This document shows positions 11,511 to 22,300 of a stretch of 64,000 nucleotides of DNA, piece by piece; the first letter of the stretch is position 1, and each line of letters starts with the position of its first letter. A model generated the notes under the pieces. That model saw only the letters and a list, made by a program, of their open reading frames with translations, was not told the origin of the DNA and ran no database searches. A program made the translations under genes and the position numbers. This DNA is from Senecio squalidus. Taxonomy: Eukaryota > Streptophyta > Magnoliopsida > Asterales > Asteraceae. The stretch is from contig CAJVGC010000060.1 in NCBI GenBank assembly GCA_910822075.1, positions 39,206,706-39,270,705 on the forward strand, given 5' to 3'.

Positions 11511-12240
11511 CGGCTCGGTATAAAAATAAAGTAGGTTTTAGATTAGTGTTTAGTTATTTTATAGTTTTAAAAATGATTATTGTTTTTCTTTTTTAAAGTT
11601 TTGAATGAGTTTTCCTTTTATTTCAAAGAATAATATGTGGTAACGCTCAGATAATTTATAAACGAACACCATATTAAGACTCGAATTATTATAGCAGGTC
11701 GGTCTAGTAATTAGGGGGCGGCCGTTCGGTCGCCTATGATACTAGGACCAATAGGTCAAAAATGGGTTTGTGCCGCAGGTGTTGAACGATCCACTCTACA
11801 CAGGTGTGGGCTTACAGGGCTCATAAAGCCTTTCTTTCATTCATCAATAGGGCCCTGGTCGGTCACTTTTCTGATGACAAGGGAATTGAACTATGTATAG
11901 AATAAATATAGATAAGAAACATCAGTTAGGTGAAAATGTTTTTTATAATCGTCAAAATAAGTTTGAAACCATCGACAAATTGAGGTTCCTAAAAAAGAGA
12001 TCTACCAACGTACCTTACGTTGAAGTTTTACAAGACTTGCCAAAAATTGAATCAATTGGGACCTCAAAGATTTTCGGTGAATGTGAATATCCATACCAAG
12101 AAACTCAGTTGCACATGTAGATCAATAAATAGAGTGGTCACCTCTACAGGTCCAATAATACTAAAGACAATTATATTTGATTAAAAATTAAAAATACGCA
12201 TATAACGATTACGAAACGTCAAATGTCCTACTATTTTCTA
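11511..12240. other. Gene-poor interval with a GC-richer patch and a small ORF
   Basis: Positions about 11700-11880 are clearly richer in G and C than their surroundings and contain a near-palindrome, GGCGGCCGTTCGGTCGCC. This could be an organellar or foreign insert, but I cannot identify a source gene. An ATG ORF at 11893-12120 (75 aa) has no recognisable motif and may be chance. The rest is AT-rich. Confidence 0.35.
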
Positions 12241-12296
12241 TATTATAATTCACATGGTAGCATGGAGATGCAAGAGGTGACGATCATCAATTCTCT

Positions 12297-12416
12297 GTTC
12301 GTGTTACTTGGAACTTGATACCGGAGTCTAATGCGAAGTTAATTGGTTTCATATTTGTTCGTGTTACTTGGAATTTGATACCGGAGTCTAATGCTAAGTT
12401 AATTGGTTTCATATTG
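12297..12416 (+). repeat. Two tandem copies of a 60-bp unit inside the LINE
   Basis: The unit GTTCGTGTTACTTGGAA... repeats with an exact 60-bp period and two or three mismatches. It keeps the reading frame, since 60 bases are 20 codons, so the LINE peptide VRVTWNLIPESNAKLIGF occurs twice. Confidence 0.85.
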
Positions 12417-12659
12417 TTTGGTTTTCTTACTACATTCCCTGATACGCGTTTATTATGTGGCTTATAATGGGAGAACACGTAACGACTCAAACAAGTTAAA
12501 AGATTGGAAAACTAATCATTTAATTCAAAATACATGCCTATTATGTTCTAAAGTTGAAGATTAACATAGACATTGTATCTACTAATGCAGTTACTCATCG
12601 CAAGTGTGGTTAGCATTACGAAGTCGAGCTCGGTTAAGTAATGTTGCTCCTATCTGCTC

Positions 12660-13262
12660 TGTTGTATATTGGGGATTTCGATTTTGGTAACTGAGAGTCG
12701 TGATTTCACTTTCAGATCAAAGTATTTCGATGGTACTATCGAAATCTTCAATCGGATAAAACTCAGTATGTATGAACGATGATCTGTGGATTGTTTTGTA
12801 AATCAATGAATTTTTTTAAAAACGTACCAGTATAAAATTAACCAACAAAAAGGAGTTTAATACAGTTTATAAAACTGGCCACGTGCAGTTTTATTAAAAC
12901 TGTATGTAACTTCCAAACGGGTCAAACCGTATCCAGGAATTCGGGTCAAAACCAAATCCATAATTTAGGGTAAAAAACCGGGACAGATTAAATTGTATGA
13001 CATTTTTATTATAACTCGATCCCAGCCAGGGGCTCTGTCCCTTGGATCCCGCCAGGGGTTGCCACCCCTTGGACCCCGCTATCGGGGGCGCTGCCCCCGA
13101 ACCCTTGTCGTTTAGGGGCTTCGCCCATAAACAATCAAGATAAGTTCGAACAAGTGTGCACTCCACACTTTCCCGAACTTGTTCGATATTTATCAAGATT
13201 AATTGGTTAAACAAATTAATCCCATTACACTTAAATCATATTGGTGACATAAAACACCAACA
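12660..13262 (-). mobile_element. Solo LTR, copia-like, 603 bp
   Basis: On the minus strand the sequence runs from TGTTGGTGTTTTATG to CAATATACAACA, a proper TG...CA LTR with short inverted ends. Flanks TGCTC (12655-12659) and TGGTC (13263-13267) differ by one base and fit a 5-bp target duplication. No internal region, primer-binding site or second LTR is present, so it is a solo LTR left by LTR-LTR recombination. The insertion splits the LINE frame cleanly, which supports both boundaries. Confidence 0.7.
13026..13131. repeat. Cluster of four GC-rich stem-loops within the solo LTR
   Basis: Four short inverted repeats follow each other: 13026-13045 (CCAGGGG...CCCTTGG), 13052-13072 (CCAGGGGT...ACCCCTTGG), 13082-13100 (TCGGGGGC-GCT-GCCCCCGA, perfect) and 13111-13131 (TTTAGGGGC...GCCCATAAA). 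The surrounding LTR is AT-rich. Confidence 0.75.
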
Positions 13263-13638
13263 TGGTCTGATATTAATGAAGCTATTCGTCCGATGGCAAA
13301 TAGGAGGAATGCTCAGAACATTATTTGCAAGTTGGTAATTGGTGCTTCCGCTTATTTCATATGGCATGAATGCAACCTACGTTTATTTAGGAAAGGCTCA
13401 AGATCAGCCGATAGCCCATCAATTGGTAAAGATTATTGAAGGTGTGGTTCGTTTAAAAGTGAGTTCGATTCGTTTTAAAGATCCTCTAAAGGCTGCTCCT
13501 ATCCTACGTTCGTAAAAACTAGTTACAATGTAGGCTAGTTAGTGTTTGAAAGTGTTGGGATTAAACTGTTAGTTAAATAGTTTAGTTTCATTAATATTGT
13601 TCTTTAGTACTGCTGGTTAATACTGCTCAAGATAATAC

Positions 13639-13720
13639 TGCTTGAAGACCGTTACTACTGCTTGAAGACCGTTACTACTGCATGAAGACAGTTAATACTC
13701 CTGAAGAACTAATGGTTACT
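13639..13720 (+). repeat. Tandem 20-bp units in element B's LTR
   Basis: CTTGAAGACCGTTACTACTG occurs twice exactly, followed by diverged units (CATGAAGACAGTTAATACT and others). Each unit contains the TTACTACTG or TTAATACTG word that recurs all over element B. Confidence 0.8.
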
Positions 13721-13901
13721 ACTGTTGGAGCCTGTTACTATTGCCCGCTTCTCATTACTACTGCAAGTGTAGTTTAGATAATTATTGATTATTTATGTAA
13801 TTATATCTTCCTTAAATATTGTGATTATGATGCAATTGTAATTGCAGTCATAATACAATTGGTATTGTAAAGTAGTTTCCTAGATTAGCTAGGTTAGCCT
13901 C

Positions 13902-14359
13902 TGTTGGGAAAATCAACGATTTAACCCAAGTTAATAAATCTGTTTATTAAAGTCTTAGTCTGAGTGATTTGAGTCTGAGTAACTCTGAGTCTGAGTGACT
14001 GAGTCTGAGTGACTAAAATCAACTTAGGCATTATGGAGCTGACTACTCAGCTTCATAAAGAGACGTAGTGCTTTAATTTAGGTATGTCAGTTAGATAAAA
14101 TCTTCTATCTTTTTAGAAGATTTTCTAAGATTCATACTTATCAAGCTCGCTATTATTGTGTATAAATAGTGAGCTTGAACATTGTAATACATGCACCTTT
14201 CTAAGAAATATAACTGTGTGTTATTTTCATTCGTTGTTATTATATATTCCGCGATAATAATAATAGAAACTGAGTAATCAATCGATTAATAATAATTAAC
14301 GTCTAAATACTTATTTGTGATTGATTAGCCATTGTTTGAGATCTTATTGAGACCTAACA
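13902..14359 (+). repeat. Element A 5' LTR (458 bp)
   Basis: Starts TGTTGGGAAAATC and ends GAGACCTAACA. It contains repeated CTGAGT/GTCTGAGTGACT words (about 13958-14020), a TATAAATA box at 14161-14168 within a stem-loop, and a second stem-loop at about 14099-14122 (AATCTTCT...AGAAGATT). Confidence 0.92.
14142..14177 (+). promoter_or_regulatory. TATA box within a 13-bp stem-loop, element A LTR
   Basis: CAAGCTCGCTATT and AATAGTGAGCTTG can pair with one mismatch around a ten-base loop. TATAAATA (14161-14168) overlaps the loop and right arm. The A2 LTR has the same structure with perfect pairing, which suggests that the pairing was once maintained. Confidence 0.5.
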
Positions 14360-14361
14360 AC

Positions 14362-14373
14362 TGGTATCAGAGC
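14362..14373 (+). promoter_or_regulatory. Element A primer-binding site (initiator Met-tRNA)
   Basis: TGGTATCAGAGC lies two bases past the LTR end, the standard site complementary to the 3' end of initiator methionine tRNA in plant copia elements. Confidence 0.85.
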
Positions 14374-14439
14374 AAATAAGATTTAAATTTTAATAAATTT
14401 ATAAATCTTAAACGATCAATATATAAAATCTCAAAAACA

Positions 14440-17400
14440 ATGTCATCATCTTCAAATACACCTGCCATGGCTGGAAAAGGTATTCCTATTTTCAGTGGTC
14501 ACAACTTTGCTCATTGGAAACTTAAAGATGAGTGGCATCTATCTGGAATCCATGAAGAAATGTTAAGGACTGTAGAGGAAGGACCAATCATTCCTGGAAA
14601 GAACATTGACGAGGTCAAGGAAGGAGACAAAGTTGTCCAACGTGCAAGGTGGGTTCAAACTCCTAAATCACAGTGGACAGATGTTGATAAGTTACTTTTC
14701 AATCTGGATCCAAGAGCAAGAAGCGTTCTAGGTAATGCTGTATCTGAACAAATATTCTCCAGGATTGCTGGATGCAGAACTGCTAAGGAAATATGGGATA
14801 CGTTAATAGTATCTTATGAAGGAGTCCCAATAGTAAGAGAACAAAGGTTGAACAGTCTTATTAGGAATTATGAAAATTTCTATGTAAAAGACAAAGAAAC
14901 CTTAGCTGACGTGCATACAAGGTTTCAAGTACTGTTAAATGATCTTTCAGCCCTAGGAATGATGAAAGAAGATGATGAAATATGCAAAAAGTTTGTTGAC
15001 ATCTTGCCCAACAAATTTGAATCTGTCATTACATCTCTTGTGGTTAGTGAAAAATTGTCCACCTACAAGCTGCCTGGTCTTTTTGGATTGCTGCTGAACT
15101 TTGAAGAAGCTCAAGAGAGGAAAAAGAATAACACAAGAAGGACCACAAGAGACCCAGAAGCTGCATTAGTTGCAACCAGCAAAAGGAATAAAGAAATTTA
15201 TTCTAAAGCTGACTCATCTGAATCTGAGTCACACTCAGACTCAGAATCTGACGATGAATCTGAGGTCAAGAAACTGAAAAGTCAGCTTGCTCTGTTAACT
15301 ATGAAGCTTGAACAAAAGACAGGCTACAAAGGAAAGAAACCTTTCGATCTGAAGAAGGTAAAATGCTTTAAATGCAATGAATATGGTCACATGGCTGCTG
15401 ACTGTAAAGTAAAGAATGCTCAGACTGAACACATGGACGAGGTTGCTGAGAGGGCCCAAAGATACCGAAAGAAGTATCTTAAGTACAAGAAAGGCAACAG
15501 TTCAAACACACAAAAGCCTCAAACTGAGCAAAAGGCATTCTTTGCTGAAGAATGGCTAGATGAGGAACTGTGTTCTGATGAGGATGAGGAAGTGGTAGAT
15601 AAATGCTTGATGGCATTTACAGAAGAAGTGACTGAAGCTGAGAAATCTGCTTCTCAGTTCGAGAAGGATCTGAAGGAAGCTGAGAGACTGAGTTGCAACT
15701 CAGACTGGAACAAGTCAAAACTTTATAAGGACTCTACAAAATGGTATCTAGACAGTGGAGCGTCAAGGCACATGACTGGAATGAAGTCTTTTCTACAAGA
15801 CTATAAAGAAGAAGATGGGCCTCAAGTGAGATATGGTGACAACGGGGTATCAATGACACGTGGATATGGAAAGATTCATGCTGGAGCTGTCAATTTCAAG
15901 AGAGTCGCATATGTGGAAGGATTACAACATAACTTACTCAGTGTGAGTCAAATTACTGATGAAGACCATGAAGTCAGATTCAGGAAACAAGCTGGAATAA
16001 TCTACAGTGCCAAGGGAAAACCATTACTACTCGCCAAGAGAGAAAGAGATGTATTTTGTCTGGATCTGAGTACGGCCAATGATGAAGCTGAGACATGTTT
16101 GTTCACAGAAACCAAAGAAGAACTTAATTGGCTATGGCATCGAAGGTTATCCCATCTAAACTTCAAAAATATAAATGCTTTGTCAAAAAGTAAATTGGTT
16201 AGAGGTCTCCCTGAACTGACCTACACCAAAGAAAAAATTTGCTCAGCTTGTGTGCTTGGAAAGCAAACAAAGACTCAATTCCCATCCAAAATGTTGCATT
16301 CAATTGATGAACCTCTATTTATGCTACATATGGATTTGTTTGGTCCAATTGGAATTGAGAGTCAAGGAGGAAAGAAATACACCCTTGTAATTGTTGATGA
16401 ATTTACTAGATTCACTTGGGTTATCTTCTTAAGAGCTAAAAGTGATGCAGCTGAAGAGATCATCAGTCTGATCAAAAGAGAACAGAGCCAGAAAAACACC
16501 CTTGTTCGTCAAATGAGAAGTGACCATGGAACTGAGTTCAAAAACTCAGTCTTAATAGACTTCTGTGATCAATTAGGCATAGTTCAAAACTTTGCCTCAG
16601 TTCGAACCCCTCAACAAAATGGAGTTACAGAAAGAAGAAACAGAACTCTAATTGAGGCTGCCAGAACAATGCTGTGCTATGGAAACATGAAGATAAAATT
16701 CTGGGCTGAAGCTGTGAACACTGCCTGCTTCACACAAAATAGGTCCATTATCGTGAAGAGACATGGAAAGACAGCTTATGAATTGTACCATAACAAGGTC
16801 CCTTCCATTCATTATTTCCATATCTTTGGAAGTAGATGCTATATCCTAAATCAAAGAGACTTGTTGTGCAAGATGTCTCCTAAAGCTGATGAAGGACTGT
16901 TCGTTGGATACTCAAGCATAGCCAAAGCATTCAGAGTCTACAATGAAAGAAGGAAGGTGGTAGAAGAGAGCATTAATGTCACTTTTGATGACACTACTCA
17001 GTCTGACAAAGATGAATCATCATCACAGACTGACATAGCTACCATCAATCAACTTTGTGATGAATTACTTGTAAATTCATTTGAAGCTGACTCTCAGGTT
17101 GAAGATCAGAATGCTGAAAACACTCATCTAAACCAAGAATCTGAAAGTGAACCTGATGAATCATATTTCCAGAGTGTTCCAGCAATAGAAAATACATAGT
17201 CAAATGCAACTGATGAAACTCAGCCTAACACCCTTCAGTCTGACCAAACTCAGATCCAAACTACTCAGCCTGATGATACTCAGACTCAAGCAGACGAAGT
17301 TTCTGACAATGTTCCAGGCAACATCAAGACTGTCAGAGGACATCCTATCTCGTCAGTTATTGGTTCATTAACTGAAGGTGTCAAAACAAGAAGAAAGAAG

Positions 17401-18969
17401 GCCACAACAAATTTTTGTTTCTACACAAATTTCCCGAGTCTGATGGAACCAAAGAAGGTTGAGGAAGCCTTATTAGATGAAGACTGGGTTGATGGTATGC
17501 AAGAGGAGCTTGGAGAATTCATAAGAAACAATGTATGGACAAAGGTCCCACGTCCCCTGTATAAGACCATTATTGGCCTTAAATGGATCTTTCGAAATAA
17601 ATATGACAAAGATGGGGTGGTGATCAGGAATAAAGCTCGACTAGTTGCTCAAGGCTACAAACAAGAAGAAGGCATTGATTACGATGAAACATTTGCTCCA
17701 GTGGCCAGAATAGAAGCAATTCGTCTCTTCTTAGCATATGCAGCATTTAAAGATTTCTTGGTGTATCAAATGGATGTGAAGAGTGCATTTCTGAATGGAG
17801 ACTTGCAGGAGGAAGTGTATGTCAAGCAGCCTCCAGGTTTTGTTGATCCTAATTTTCCTGATCATGTTTTTAAATTAAACAAAGCCTTGTACGGTCTCAA
17901 ACAAGCTCCTAGAGCTTGGTATGATACTCTGTCTGACTTTCTTCTTAAAAATGATTTTAAACGAGGTTCCATTGATAAAACATTGTTCATCAAAAAGGAA
18001 AATGGCCATGTGATTTTGGTTCAAATATATGTTGATGACATTATATTTGGTTCCACAAATGAAAAGTTGTGTACTTGGTTTTCAAAACTCATGTGTAGTG
18101 AATATAGAATGAGTATGATGGGAGAACTTACTTTCTTTCTTGGTCTACAAGTAGAACAAAAGAAAGATGGCATTTTCATAAACCAAAGTAAATATGTTCA
18201 TGATTTAGTAAAGAAATTTGGTTTTGAAACAAGTTCTGAAATGAAAACACCAATGAGCATATCTGATAAATTGCATAAAGACTCCTCTCGCAAGTCAGTT
18301 TGCCAAGCCACTTATAGAGGAATGATTGGCTCTTTACTTTATTTAACTGCCAGTAGACCTGATATCATGTTTTCTACATGTCTATGTGCACGTTATCAAG
18401 CTGACCCCAAGGAATCCCATCTTAAAGCTGTCAAAAGAATTTTTAGATATCTTAAGGGTACACCAAATCTTGGTCTATGGTACCCTAAAGATTCTGGTTT
18501 TGAACTAATTGGCTACACAGATGCAGATTATGCAGAATGTAAACTGGACAGGAAAAGCACTTCAGGAGGATGTCAGCTTCTGGGAGGAAAGCTAGTCAGC
18601 TGGTCAAGTAAGAAGCAAAACTCAGTTGCAACTTCCACAGCTGAAGCTGAGTATGTGGCTGCAGGGAGTTGTTGTGCACAATTACTATGGATGCAACACC
18701 AATTGGCTGATCTTGAAATCAAAATTCAAAATACTCCAATCATGTGTGACAACAAGAGTGCCATTCAAATCACTGAGAATCCAGTTTTCCACTCCAGGAC
18801 CAAACACATCGAAATACGACATCATTTCATTCGAGACTGTGTGGAGAAAGGAAAGGTCAGACTGGAGTTTGTAGCTACTAATGAACAACTGGCAGACATA
18901 TTCACGAAACCTCTGAGTGAGGACAGGTTTTTCTATCTGTTAGGAGAACTAGGCATGTTAAATACTTAA
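14440..18969 (+). pseudogene. Element A gag-pol polyprotein with one nonsense codon
   Basis: A single frame of 1510 codons from ATG 14440 to TAA 18967. Domains: copia-type gag (UBN2-like, about residues 20-230); zinc knuckle CFKCNEYGHMAADC (309-322); aspartic protease with Asp-Ser-Gly at 438; integrase zinc region (His567, His572, Cys601, Cys604); integrase core Asp632, Asp695, Glu731 (D-D-35-E); reverse transcriptase with YVDD at 1197-1200; RNase H (Asp1361 in GYTDADYA) to the end. TAG at 17197-17199 (codon 920), between integrase and RT, is the only break. A2 has a Glu codon GAG there, so it is a point mutation. Apart from that stop the protein has all catalytic residues. Readthrough cannot be excluded, but the context is not one I know as leaky. 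Confidence 0.9.
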
Positions 18970-19364
18970 TCTGTCAAAATCATAAAATCTCAAGCTGACC
19001 TCTTAGTCAGCTTGTGCATTTTCAGTCTGACTTGAAAGTCAGCTCCAGATATCTCAGTCTGACCAGGTGCGCAGACTGAGTGTAATTTTAGTAAATATCT
19101 TTTGAAATTTTTTATTTTTTTAATTTTAGTAAATATCTTTTGCAATATTTAGTCTCTCTTTTCTAAAGTTTTTTTTTAATTTTTTTTACTGCGTCAATGT
19201 ACAGTCAAGGGTCAAAAGTGTCAATAAGACAAACCTACATGGACTAAATTTCAAGTTTCCTAACTTAGTTCCTTACTTTTCGCTCTTATAGTTTATATTC
19301 AACTGAATTTCAAATTTTAACCTAATTGCTTTATTTTCTAATCTTCTGCTTGATTTTCTTTCTT
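18970..19364 (+). other. Spacer between pol and the third ORF of element A
   Basis: Non-coding, T-rich. The first 120 bases carry repeated CAGTCTGAC, GTCAGC and AGCTGAC words that echo the LTR motif. No splice acceptor or promoter stands out. Confidence 0.5.
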
Positions 19365-22300
19365 ATGGCGAATGCAAATATGATCCTTCATGTTACCCCG
19401 CGTATGATTCCTGGTGCAGATTTTCAACACAGAGTTCAAATCAAAGATAATAACAAGGTGGCCACTGCTGACATTCCCGCCAATCGTCGAAACAGGGGTT
19501 TTGAGCAGTTGATTCAATACATGAAAGCCCATCCTCTATATGGAGCTTATTTTTGTGACACTGTGATGTACCCACCGGTGTTGTGTGAATGGTGGTATAC
19601 CTGCACTGCCAATGACGCAAAGACTGGCCTCACTGGCACCTATAATGATGGCAGACAGACGATCACCATTACTGAAGAGACGATACGAGCCGCCTTACTC
19701 CTTCCCACCATTGAGGAAGCTGGTGAAGGTGGATTTCAGCCCAAACGGACCAAACAGCAGGCTCGAGCTGAGGCCTTTCCTTTGATTGGTCAGCCTGAAA
19801 TCCAAGGTGTTATTCAGTACAAATTTTTCACTGGGAAATGGAAGTTTTTATTTTCTAGTATAACAAGGTGCTTGGGGGGCAAATCGGGAAGTTTGGATCA
19901 GATAAACGAATTTGAAACCCATCTGTTCCATTCTATGGTAACGGGTCGAAGAATCTCTTATTCTCAACTATATTTTGAAGAGATTCTCTCCCTTGCCTTG
20001 AAAACGAAAAGACCGAATGATGTTCCTTTCATTCGTGTCCTATCACTGTGTTTTAAGGAGGCCTTGGGAGATGTGGCATATGAGCAGCTTGAACAAACTT
20101 TTTACCCTTGTGATCTCCCCAGGCTGACTCCAAAAATCTTTACGTACATCCACATTACTGAGGATGAGGCAGGGTTAACCCCCGTTATGCTTCAATGGAT
20201 CGACAATCCATTTATCGATCATGAAATCACTGAGTCTGACTCTTCAGACTCAAAGGTTCAACCTGATGGAATTGACGGGGAAATTGAGGGAAATATCCCT
20301 GCAGCAGATGCTGAGGTACGAATGGGTGGGGCTGGGCACGATGAGGCTGACTCAGGTATGCAATTCAATCTTTCACCTCCTCAGTCTGAGAGTATCCCCT
20401 CTCAGTCTGAGCAGTCCACTCCCAAACTTGATGTCTTAGCAAGTCAAGCGACCAACCTTTCGAACTCACCAAGTTCGTTTGAAAAAGCACTCACATCAAG
20501 CCCCACCATAAATCGAGCACTAATGGACTCACTCTTCCATGAGGCTGAGAGTTCTGAACTCCCCTCCAGTGCTGTAGATCAGTTCACTTTTCCAGTGCTA
20601 GAACAGGAGGTGGATCTGACTACCCAGACTACCCAACGCCTATCTAGTGTAGTCAGCTTGGAGTCACACATTTCTGCTGCCACACTGACACATGTGGTAA
20701 GCATTGAAGAAGATATTCCACTCCTGGATATCCCTGTACTTAGTATGGGACCACCCCCTTCAGTTTTAAAGCCAGTTCCAAAGGCTATTTTCACTAGCTC
20801 TGTGCTAGTTCACGATCAGGTACCATCAAATCTCTTACACTCTTATGCACAAGTCGTCAATGCCTCACTCCCCAACCTGAGTGAGGTACAAACTTCCTTT
20901 TCTATGGCTCATGATCATTCTCCTAAAACACAGGGAGGGAGTGAAGCTGTGTCATCTGTTTCGACACCCCCTGTTACTACAATCCCTCAGTCTGAGGTTG
21001 CCCTGACGGTCCCTGTGCTGTTACAAGCTATTCGGGACATGTCCACTCAGTTTGATGTCAAGCTGAGTGCAATGCAGACTGAGTTGCAAGCCATGAAAAG
21101 CCAAAATGCTGAGGAGATGCAGGATTTAAAGGGAATGGTTTTGAAGCTGACTTCTGAGATCAGCCTGATGAGAAAAGGGAAACAGGTTGCTGAGGGTGCT
21201 CAGACTCAGGGGGAGAAAACAAATACACCAACTGATGAGTCTGATCTCCCCAAGCAAGATTTAAAAAGAAAGAGGGATGAAGGGGAGAAGAAGTACTACA
21301 AGACCACCAGATTCAATCTGAAAACTAGTCAGTCTGAAATATTCTATGAGACTGATTACAGTGACATTTCAAGCAGTGAGTCTGAGAAAGAGGATACAAA
21401 GGGAAAAGGGAAGGTTGGAGCAGATAGTGATACTGACCAACAAGCTGATGAGGAGATTGAGATGGAAAAGCTCCCAAATGTACAGTCTGAGTTAGAAATT
21501 GAAATACAGAAAAGAAGAGATGAAGCTGAGAGACTGGCTAAGCTTCAGAGATATGCTTATAACTCTGGAATGACTGTGGAGCAATACAAAGAGTATGTCA
21601 AAGGGCTGTATATGGATAAATTTGATGAAAATCCACAAGATCAATCAATGAAAGCAGCTGAAGAGCTTGAAGCTGAGATGAAGGAAGAAGAGGACTTGGC
21701 TATTGAAGAGGAACAAATGAGGGTAGAGGCTGACAGATTAATGGCCAAACAGGTGCTTAGAGAAGAATCCAGACTTAACTTTATAGAGACAAACTTCACT
21801 CTGAGAAAGCATAAGAATAAAATTCATAACCTGGAATGTACTAATACTGGTGGATCTGACCTCATGCTGACATGCTATCATAAAGGAGGATCTTTCAGAA
21901 TCGGGTTACATAGAATGCACACACTGGGTTTGGAGGAATGGAAAGAGATTGCCAGACTGAGCACAGGAATAACTAACATTGCTCACAGAATGGATATCAA
22001 AAGAGAAGCTGTTTCTAACATCAATGTAGCTCATATGTTGAAGCTGATGTCGGATGATGATTATAGGGAATTTTGCACTATCCACAGGGTGAGAGCTGGT
22101 GCTAAATCTCTGGGTCTGGAAACAAGTCACATGCATCCTATCCCCAAAACTGTTACATTTCAAGATAGGACCTATGTGAAAACAGAAAATCATGAGGGCT
22201 TGTGTTATGTTGATTGTGGGGGAGAAGAATGTTTTCAAGCCAAAGACAGATTGAACATGACCTCCATCTATCATTGCATTGCCCTGTTTGGCGAATGTGA

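Larger units (their letters stand above)
12255..13530 (+). mobile_element. LINE (L1-type) ORF2 3' end, split by a solo LTR
   Basis: Translated plus-strand pieces match the end of plant L1 ORF2, the zf-RVT region after the reverse transcriptase. In order they are VRVTWNLIPESNA, a degraded equivalent of the PRHAFLLWLA block, CLLCSKVED, SSQVWLALRSRARLSNVAPI, then after the insertion INEAIRPMANRRNAQNIICK, ASAYFIWHECNLRLF and VRLKVSSIRFK. The frame carries several shifts and stops. The 5' portion of the LINE is absent, the usual result of 5' truncation. Removing the solo LTR at 12660-13262 restores Pro-Ile-Cys-Ser-Asp-Ile-Asn across the junction. Confidence 0.7.

Noticed and set aside
19326..19364. 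Upstream extension of the third ORF of element A giving a hydrophobic, signal-peptide-like N-terminus
   Set aside because: The extension starts at TTG, and the first ATG is 19365. A2 also starts at the same ATG, so the hydrophobic stretch is not part of the protein.
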